The notes beneath the pieces were generated by a model. It saw only the letters and a program-made list of their open reading frames with translations, was not told the DNA's origin and searched no databases. The translations under genes were made by a program, and so were the position numbers. Positions 58,343-64,000 of a stretch of DNA of 64,000 bases are shown here, piece by piece (positions within the stretch are counted from its first letter, which is position 1; each line of letters begins with the position of its first letter). The stretch spans positions 1 through 64,000 of the forward strand of contig DYIU01000005.1 of NCBI GenBank assembly GCA_020723485.1, in the 5' to 3' direction. This DNA is from Acidimicrobium ferrooxidans (GTDB lineage Bacteria; Actinomycetota; Geothermincolia; Fen-727; Anoxymicrobiaceae).

Positions 58343-58404
58343 TTTTATTACCCGGAGGACTACGTCGCACGAGGGGCAAGTAATAAAATCAGATGTGACC
58401 CCGA
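58327..58404. repeat. Inverted pair of GGGGTCA-type elements at the mnmA 3' end
   Basis: GGGGTCACGTCTGATTTTAT then TAC (58329-58351) is matched by its reverse complement GTAATAAAATCAGATGTGAC then CCC (58380-58402), with a single mismatch, around a 28-base spacer. The left arm includes the last codons and the TGA of mnmA. It may form a large hairpin terminator. The GGGGTCA start links it to the dispersed family. Confidence 0.7.
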
Positions 58405-58423
58405 TTTATGACGGAGGGTATTG

Positions 58424-59602
58424 ATGGATCTGTTCGAGTGGTTCGAGTTCCAGGTCCCGGGCAGGGTTGTCTGCTCGGAGCACTGCGTGGGCAGCATCGG
58501 GATGGAGATGGACAGGGCCGGCGGCGACCGCGTGCTGCTCATCACCGACAGTACCGTGCGGAAGGCCGGACCGGTTGAGGCCGTGGTCGAGGGCATGGAG
58601 AGTGGCTCCTGCGAGCTGGTTGGAGTGTTCGAGGACGTCCCACCCGGCTCAGAGGTCAAGGCGGTGCAGGCCTGCTTCGAGAAAGTCGGGGACCTCGGCG
58701 TGGACGCGCTGGTGTCGGTCGGGGGCGGCTCCGTCATGGACACCGCGAAGGCCACAGCCATCCTCATGGTCGAAGGAGGCGAGCTCCAGGACCATATGCG
58801 CGCGGTCTACGTGCCGGGGGCGCCGATGCCACCCCACATCGCCGTTCCGACTACCGCGGGCACTGGCTCAGAATCGACACCGATCGCCGTCGTCACGGAC
58901 GAGGAGCAGCAGATGCGGCTCCTCTTCCAGGGGTCGGCCCTCGCTCCCACCCTGGCGATGCTGGACCCTGTCATGACCAGGGGACTGCCTCCCAGCCTTA
59001 CAGCCTCCACCGGGATGGACGCGCTGACCCACTGCATCGAGGCCCTGCACTCCTCCATCCACGAGCCCATAACCGACGGCCTGTCACTGCATGCGATCAA
59101 GCTTGTAGCCCGGTTCCTGCCTGGAGCAGTGTCGGAAGGGACCGACATCGAGGGCAGGGCCTACCTGCAGGTGGCCGCCACAATGGGTGGCATCGTTCTC
59201 GGTAACGCGTTCACGGGAGTCGTTCACGCGCTGGCGAACGCCTGTGGCGGAAGGTTCGGCGCCGCACACGGCACTACCATCTCTGTCCTGCTCCCGTACG
59301 GGATGGAGTTCAACCTGGAACATTTCGGGCGCGAGGTCGCCCCCAGGTACCGGCTCATTGCAGAAGCTCTGAACCTGGACGTCGGGAAGGACGACGACGC
59401 AACCGCCGCGGCCAGGGCCATCGAGTTCCTCCGCGGCTTCAGGGACGACCTCGGGCTGCCTTCGAGGTTGAGAGACGCGGGCGTGCCGGAGGACGGCCTG
59501 GGGGGCGCCGCGAAAGATGCCTTGAAAGAGCGCTCGATGTTCAACAACCCGGGGCAGAGCACCGTCGATGAGGTCCTGGAGCTTCTCGAGCGCGCCTGGT
59601 GA
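58424..59602 (+). CDS. Iron-containing alcohol dehydrogenase (group III)
   Basis: This 392-residue enzyme has GGGSVMDTAKA near 100 (NAD-binding), VPTTAGTGSESTP near 142, the metal ligand Asp in MLDPVMT near 190 and His ligands in FTGVVHALANACGG near 262 and AAHGTT near 280. It interconverts an aldehyde and an alcohol. ACGGAGGG precedes the ATG. It follows mnmA after the inverted-repeat hairpin, so it may have its own promoter. Confidence 0.92.
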   Translation: MDLFEWFEFQVPGRVVCSEHCVGSIGMEMDRAGGDRVLLITDSTVRKAGPVEAVVEGMESGSCELVGVFEDVPPGSEVKAVQACFEKVGDLGVDALVSVGGGSVMDTAKATAILMVEGGELQDHMRAVYVPGAPMPPHIAVPTTAGTGSESTPIAVVTDEEQQMRLLFQGSALAPTLAMLDPVMTRGLPPSLTASTGMDALTHCIEALHSSIHEPITDGLSLHAIKLVARFLPGAVSEGTDIEGRAYLQVAATMGGIVLGNAFTGVVHALANACGGRFGAAHGTTISVLLPYGMEFNLEHFGREVAPRYRLIAEALNLDVGKDDDATAAARAIEFLRGFRDDLGLPSRLRDAGVPEDGLGGAAKDALKERSMFNNPGQSTVDEVLELLERAW

Positions 59603-59682
59603 CCGCCTTTGCCGGCTTCGGCCGGGCTTCCGGGCCCTGTAACGTGATCCCAGAGTGCGCCGCACGAGGCTGAGCCGCCCTG

Positions 59683-59688
59683 TATAAT
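59683..59688 (+). promoter_or_regulatory. -10-like box ahead of the FAD oxidoreductase gene
   Basis: TATAAT occurs 29 bases before the start codon, within CCCTGTATAATAACAACG. No good -35 hexamer lies at the right distance, so this is a modest candidate. Confidence 0.4.
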
Positions 59689-59716
59689 AACAACGAGGCA
59701 AACCTGGAGGTTGGAG

Positions 59717-61006
59717 ATGAGCGCTGATGTCATAGTCATAGGTGCCGGTTACGGCGGTCTCACCGCCGCGGCGATACTCGCGCATAACGGTATCGAGGTC
59801 GCGGTGCACGAGGCCACCGGTCACCTGGGTGGCCGCGCCACGTTCGACCGTAAGGACGGGTTCCTGGTCGATTACGGCATCCACGCTAACCGTTACGCTG
59901 CGGAGGGCGCAGCGGCGGCCGCGTTGAAAGAGATCGGCCACGAGATAGATTTCGTCTCGATGGGCGAGCCCCAGCTCTGGAGGAACGGTTCCTTCATAGA
60001 CCTCCCGACCGGCGTCCCCGAGTTCCTCAAGGCAAAGTTCCTTTCGGTAGGCGACAAGATGTACATGATCGGTAACATGCTGCGCCTCGTCCTGGCGAGC
60101 CCCGACAAGAAGGCCGACGTCCCTCTTCAGGCTTCGCTCTGGGGGACCGACAGGGACGAGATAGGCCCGCTCTTCAAGCTGCTCTCCGGCATTGGGCTCG
60201 TCGCGCCCGACATCAGCACCACCAGCACCGGAGAGTTCACCAAGTTCCTGAAGAAGGCGCTCAAGGCGAAGGAGACCGTCGCCTACCCGCGCGGGGGCAC
60301 GAGCCAGATAATCGAGACCCTTTCCAGGAAGATCGAACAGAAGGGTTCGATAACGCTGAACAGCAGGGTCAAGGCGCTCGAGTTTGACGCGGGCAGGGTC
60401 TCCGGCGCGAGGGTCAAGGAAGACCTGCTCGAGGCTCGGGCGGTCGTGTTCGCCGTGCCGCTGCAGAGGCTCCCCGAGATAGCGGGGGACGGTATAGGAG
60501 CGCCTCTCGCCAAGAAATGCGAGTCACTGGTGCCAACCGGGGGCATCTCCATCGACCTCTGCCTTTCGAGCAAGGTCTCGGACATCGATGGGCTCATCGT
60601 CACCCCCGATCCGGTCACTATGGGGCAGTTCACCTCCAACGTCGACCCCTCGACCGCGCCGGAGGGCAAGCAGCTCGCCACGTGGTACTACCCGCTGCCG
60701 GTCGACATGATGGACGACCGGGACGCAGTGGACGCCGAAGAAAAGCGCTTCCTGTCGATACTCGACGAGATGTTCCCGGGCATAATGGACCGCGTCGAGT
60801 GGGAGCGCACCCTGCGTCTCAAGATGGTCGACGGGTTCGAGCCGCGCGCGGGGCAGACAGCGAAGGACCGTCCGGGGGTTCGTGTCCCCGGGGTCGAGAA
60901 CCTGTTCCTGGCCGGCGATTGCGTGGCCGCGCAGGGCAACGGCGGGGACGTGGCCTTCGCCTCGGCCGTCGAGGCCGCCCGCGCTGTCATGGCGTACCCC
61001 AAGTAA
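59717..61006 (+). CDS. FAD-dependent oxidoreductase, phytoene-desaturase/amine-oxidase type
   Basis: This 429-residue flavoprotein has the FAD motif VIVIGAGYGGLTAAAILAH near 5-23, HLGGRATFDRKDGFLVDYGIH-type substrate-side text near 38-58 (LGGRATF) and a C-terminal NLFLAGDCVAAQGNGGDVAF near 395. This is the CrtI/NAD(P)-binding-8 family layout. The substrate is unknown. GGAGG at 59706-59710 precedes the ATG. It is followed after 10 bases by the methyltransferase gene, so the two and the glucan genes form one operon. Confidence 0.85.
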   Translation: MSADVIVIGAGYGGLTAAAILAHNGIEVAVHEATGHLGGRATFDRKDGFLVDYGIHANRYAAEGAAAAALKEIGHEIDFVSMGEPQLWRNGSFIDLPTGVPEFLKAKFLSVGDKMYMIGNMLRLVLASPDKKADVPLQASLWGTDRDEIGPLFKLLSGIGLVAPDISTTSTGEFTKFLKKALKAKETVAYPRGGTSQIIETLSRKIEQKGSITLNSRVKALEFDAGRVSGARVKEDLLEARAVVFAVPLQRLPEIAGDGIGAPLAKKCESLVPTGGISIDLCLSSKVSDIDGLIVTPDPVTMGQFTSNVDPSTAPEGKQLATWYYPLPVDMMDDRDAVDAEEKRFLSILDEMFPGIMDRVEWERTLRLKMVDGFEPRAGQTAKDRPGVRVPGVENLFLAGDCVAAQGNGGDVAFASAVEAARAVMAYPK

Positions 61007-61016
61007 GGCTCGCCCG

Positions 61017-61778
61017 GTGCCCGAACCCAGCGGCGGACTGCAGCTTACCGGAGAGCGCACGCTCCCCGGGATCCCACGCGAGAACTACTGGTTTCAGCGC
61101 CACCTGGTCGCCTACGAGCTCGCGAGAGACCTTGCCCGCGGAAAGCGTGTCATCGACATCGGTTGCGGCGAGGGTTACGGGCCGGCGATGCTCGCCGGCA
61201 CGGCCGCCGAGGTCCTGGGCGTGGACATCGCGCCCGAGGTGGTCGACCACGCGACCCTGGCGTACTCCGGGCCGAACCTCCACTTCGAGGTCATGGACGT
61301 CAGCGACCTAGGTGTCCCCCCCGGCTCGTTCGACCTCGCGGTCTCCTTCCAGGTAGTGGAGCACCTGGTCGACGAGTCCGGGTACTTCTCTGAGATGGCC
61401 CGTGTCCTCGGCGGGACGGGGTCGGCCGTCATCACGACTCCCAACCGTCTTACCATCTCCCCGGGGAGCGACCGCCCGATCAACCCGTTCCACCTGAGGG
61501 AGTACACCCCGGCTGAGTTCGCGGAAGTACTGGCCGTCTATTTCGAGGCGGTCGAGATAAGCGGCCTGTTCCACGCCGGCTGGCTCGCGCTGAACGACAG
61601 GCTGAAGGTCGTGGACTTCATCAAGTTCTACGAGATGGGGCACGCGAACCCCAGGTTCTGGACGCACCGTCTGCTGACCCCGCTCGTCAAGACGGGAGAC
61701 TTCAAGGTGGATACCCGGGGCCTGGACCGCTGCCTCGACATAGTCGCGGTCTGCCGCGGGGGCCGGGAGGGAGGCTGA
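61017..61778 (+). CDS. SAM-dependent methyltransferase, Rv3030-like
   Basis: This 253-residue class I methyltransferase has LTGERTLPGIPRENYWFQRH near 9-28, the SAM motif IDIGCGEGYGPAML near 46, SFQVVEHLVDE near 105 and TPNRLTISPGSDRPINPFHL near 136. These motifs agree closely with my memory of mycobacterial Rv3030, a sugar O-methyltransferase of methylglucose lipopolysaccharide synthesis. The GTG at 61017 has AAGG 8 bases upstream; upstream reading is non-family. It is followed directly by the GH57 gene. Confidence 0.85.
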   Translation: MPEPSGGLQLTGERTLPGIPRENYWFQRHLVAYELARDLARGKRVIDIGCGEGYGPAMLAGTAAEVLGVDIAPEVVDHATLAYSGPNLHFEVMDVSDLGVPPGSFDLAVSFQVVEHLVDESGYFSEMARVLGGTGSAVITTPNRLTISPGSDRPINPFHLREYTPAEFAEVLAVYFEAVEISGLFHAGWLALNDRLKVVDFIKFYEMGHANPRFWTHRLLTPLVKTGDFKVDTRGLDRCLDIVAVCRGGREGG

Positions 61779-61779
61779 G

Positions 61780-63324
61780 TTGAACGGCTGCTTCTCGCTG
61801 GTCCTCCATACGCATCTACCGTACGTCCGCAAGAACGGCGTGTGGCCGGTCGGCGAGGACTGGCTGTTCCAGGCTATGTCCGAGACGTACCTGCCGCTCC
61901 TCGGGACGCTCGCCCAGCTCGAGGACGAGGGGCTGTCCTCGTGCGCCGGCATCACGCTCACACCGGTGCTGTGCGAGCAGCTGGCCGACCCCTACATCAA
62001 GGACCGCTTCGTCGCCTACCTCAAGACGATGGCGGAGCACACATCCGGCGACATACAGGATTTCGTCTACTTCGAAGACGAGGAGCGGAGGTCCCTCGCG
62101 GAAGCATACCTCGATGACTTCCGGCGAAAGCTCCTGGCCTTCGTCACGATTGACGGCGACCTGCTCGGCGCGCTCGCCTCCTTCGAGGAGAGCGGCCTCA
62201 TCGAGACGATCGCGTCCTGCGCGACCCACGCGTTCCTCCCGGGGCTCGAGGACCCCAGGAGTGTCAGGAACCAGGTCGTCCTCGGACTCGAGTCGCACCG
62301 CAGGCACCTGGGCCGGAACCCGTCCGGCTTCTGGATACCCGAGTGCGCGTACCTCGAGGGCATCGAGGAACTACTGGAGGCTGAAGGTGTCAGCTATGTC
62401 CTGGTCGACCCCACGGCCTTCGGGGGGCTGCCCTCGACGAGCCCGCACCTCGCGGGGGATTCCAGCGTGGCGGCACTCGCGCGGAGCGAGCGTGCTCACC
62501 GCAACGCCTGGGACGAGGAGGTGGGGTATCCGACCGACGGGCGCTACCTCGAGTCGAACAGGTACTACCTGAGCTCAGGTCTGCACTACTGGAAGGTCAC
62601 CGGGCCCGGCATCCCGCTGGAGGACAAGCAGGTCTACGAGCCCTCGCCCGCCAAGGAGCGCGCGCTGGACCACGCGGGCCACTTCATCGCGGAGGTGCGC
62701 GGCGAGCTCGAAGCTTCCGGTACCCCGGACGGCGGGGGGCTCCCCGTGGTGGTGGCGAGCTACGATACCGAGTTCTTCGGTCACGGCTGGAAGGAAGGGA
62801 TCTACTGGCTGGAGGTGACCCTGCGGTCGCTCGCGCAGTGCTCGGACCTGGCTCTCGTCACACCCTCCACCTACCTCGAGGAGAACCCTCCAGGAAGCCG
62901 CGTCTCGCTGCTGCAGACCACCTGGGGCACGGGCAAGGACGACTCGACCTGGATCAACCCCGATACTGCGTGGATGTGGCGGGAGCTGGCACAGGTCCAG
63001 CGCGAGCTCTTCGACCTGGCGGCGCGCCCCGGGGGCGGCGAGAGCGTGCGAAGGGCTCTCGCGCAGGCGGAGCGTGAGGTGCTCCTCCTGGAGTCCAGCG
63101 ACTGGCCTTACATGGTTGCTAAAGACAGGGCTAAAGAGTATGCTATTGAGCGGTTTCGCGCCCATCTCGAGCGGTTTGGCCTCATAGCGGGTGCGCTCGA
63201 GCGCGGGGAGCCTGAAGCGGCCGAGCCGGAGCTTTGCGAGATCGAGGAAATGGATAACATCTTCCAGCAACTCGATCTCGAAACTGTCTTTGGCCCCGGC
63301 GCCGCCGGAGATGAAGGGAGGTGA
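61780..63324 (+). CDS. GH57 1,4-alpha-glucan branching enzyme, Rv3031-like
   Basis: This 514-residue protein has the GH57 features LVLHTHLPYVRK near 7, GITLTPVLCEQL near 58, the nucleophile region FWIPECAYLEG near 186 and the acid/base Asp in ASYDTEFFGHGW near 328. A C-terminal helical domain follows, with SSDWPYMVAKDRAKEYA near 440. It would make alpha-1,6 branches in an alpha-1,4-glucan. The TTG start follows a GGGAGGGAGG site and lies 1 base after the methyltransferase stop. Confidence 0.9.
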   Translation: MNGCFSLVLHTHLPYVRKNGVWPVGEDWLFQAMSETYLPLLGTLAQLEDEGLSSCAGITLTPVLCEQLADPYIKDRFVAYLKTMAEHTSGDIQDFVYFEDEERRSLAEAYLDDFRRKLLAFVTIDGDLLGALASFEESGLIETIASCATHAFLPGLEDPRSVRNQVVLGLESHRRHLGRNPSGFWIPECAYLEGIEELLEAEGVSYVLVDPTAFGGLPSTSPHLAGDSSVAALARSERAHRNAWDEEVGYPTDGRYLESNRYYLSSGLHYWKVTGPGIPLEDKQVYEPSPAKERALDHAGHFIAEVRGELEASGTPDGGGLPVVVASYDTEFFGHGWKEGIYWLEVTLRSLAQCSDLALVTPSTYLEENPPGSRVSLLQTTWGTGKDDSTWINPDTAWMWRELAQVQRELFDLAARPGGGESVRRALAQAEREVLLLESSDWPYMVAKDRAKEYAIERFRAHLERFGLIAGALERGEPEAAEPELCEIEEMDNIFQQLDLETVFGPGAAGDEGR

Positions 63325-63331
63325 GGCAGGC

Positions 63332-64000
63332 ATGCGGGTCGTGCTGTTGAGTTGGGAGTATCCTCCACGTATTGTCGGCGGGCTCGGGAGGCATGTCTAT
63401 CACCTCGCCACAACCCTTGCATCCCAGGGCGTAAAGGTCCACGTTGTCACCAAGGACTTCCCCGGCGCCCCGGAATACGAAGAGTCCGAGGGAGTGCACA
63501 TCTACAGGGTAGTGAACTACCCGCCCGACATACCACAGGAAGACTGGGTCCCCTGGACGCTCCAGTTCAACGTTGCGCTTCTGGAGAAGGCGGTCGCCCT
63601 CATCAACGACCTCAAGAACGTCAGCGTCATCCACGCTCACGACTGGCTGGTCGGGCATGCCGCCGCCAGCCTCAAGCACGCCTACCGCATACCGCTCGTT
63701 GCGACCATCCACGCCACCGAGTACGGCCGGCACCAGGGGCACCTCCCGGGGCCCATGAACAAGCTGATCCACCAGATCGAGTGGTGGCTCGCATTTGAGT
63801 CCTCTCGCACCATCTGCTGCAGTCAGTACATGATGGAGCAGATAACTGAGATATTCGAACTCCCGCCGGACAAGGTCGACGTGATTCCCAACGGTATCGA
63901 CTTCGACAGCTTCAGGCGCGACGTCAGCGTCGACCTGTACCGCAAGAAGTACGTGCCGGCCGGCGACAAGCTGGTCTTCTTCGTAGGACGCCTTGTCTAC
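63332..64000 (+). CDS. GT4 alpha-1,4-glucosyltransferase, Rv3032-like (N-terminal part)
   Basis: The visible 223 residues form the N-terminal Rossmann domain of a GT4/glycogen-synthase-like enzyme: MRVVLLSWEYPPRIVGGLGR at the start, IHAHDWLVGHAA near 100, VATIHATEYGRHQGHL near 122 and VIPNGIDFDSF near 190. It then enters the second domain (LVFFVGRLVY). GGAGG precedes the ATG, 7 bases after the GH57 stop. The gene runs off the window. It would extend an alpha-1,4-glucan from a nucleotide sugar. Confidence 0.88.
   Translation, partial: MRVVLLSWEYPPRIVGGLGRHVYHLATTLASQGVKVHVVTKDFPGAPEYEESEGVHIYRVVNYPPDIPQEDWVPWTLQFNVALLEKAVALINDLKNVSVIHAHDWLVGHAAASLKHAYRIPLVATIHATEYGRHQGHLPGPMNKLIHQIEWWLAFESSRTICCSQYMMEQITEIFELPPDKVDVIPNGIDFDSFRRDVSVDLYRKKYVPAGDKLVFFVGRLVY

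Noticed and set aside
1-64000. CRISPR arrays, rRNA genes and complete insertion sequences
   Set aside because: No regularly spaced repeats, no rRNA-like segments and no transposase or integrase gene were seen. The only mobile-type signals are non-coding.

Overview
The window is GC-rich bacterial DNA packed with short-spaced, often overlapping genes. Most genes lie on the minus strand up to about 57 kb and on the plus strand after that. A complete set of Wood-Ljungdahl (reductive acetyl-CoA) genes points to an anaerobe. A methyltransferase - GH57 - GT4 trio in the order of mycobacterial Rv3030-Rv3031-Rv3032, a T-box leader, and many acyl-CoA ligases and TetR-type regulators fit an uncultured anaerobic Actinomycetota lineage. 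That placement is inference; the window has no rRNA or universal marker.

Layout. (1) 1-7121, minus: an acyl-CoA or aromatic-acid catabolic operon (amidohydrolase, OYE-like flavoenzyme, acyl-CoA ligase, acyl-CoA dehydrogenase, crotonase, DUF35 protein, thiolase-like protein), facing a MerR-TetR fusion regulator at 7346. (2) 8281-12485: Zn-alcohol dehydrogenase, M20 peptidase, and a toxin-antitoxin-like locus whose toxin is frameshifted. (3) 12138-14777: four translationally coupled genes (ABC ATPase, ABC-2 permease, CobW-type GTPase, unknown 115-residue protein). (4) 14895-22683: SDR, alpha/beta hydrolase, acyl-CoA synthetase with divergent TetR, and a lipoprotein solute-binding protein paired with a histidine kinase. 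(5) 22870-28968: a stress-type group (two hemerythrins, SDR, FAD-Rieske oxidoreductase, DUF6496, NRAMP-like transporter, DUF1328). (6) 29143-34650: V4R protein, SRPBCC protein, acyl-CoA ligase, class I HMG-CoA reductase, methyltransferase, SCP2 protein.

(7) 34883-52289, minus: a 17-kb array fhs - RACo - cooC - fchA - folD - acsD - cooS - acsB - acsC - metV - metF - core-MetE-like - lipA - acsE. A strong promoter and a structured leader lie upstream of fhs, and lpdA is divergent from it. Together these genes take formate to methyl-THF, methylate the corrinoid protein, reduce CO2 to CO and make acetyl-CoA. No formate dehydrogenase is seen. (8) 54630-56872: homocysteine biosynthesis (HcyBio/DUF39 plus NIL-ferredoxin) behind a T-box whose specifier reads AUG (Met). 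With the core-MetE-like gene this suggests a sulfide-to-methionine route drawing methyl groups from the Wood-Ljungdahl corrinoid protein. (9) 57305-64000, plus: mnmA, iron alcohol dehydrogenase, FAD oxidoreductase, then the MGLP-like trio, running off the window.

Two non-coding signals stand out. One is a dispersed family of about 35-bp elements with a GGGGTCAGGTC core, mostly placed directly after stop codons. The other is a 161-bp MITE-like element with perfect 20-bp terminal inverted repeats and a 6-bp target duplication at 54303-54475.
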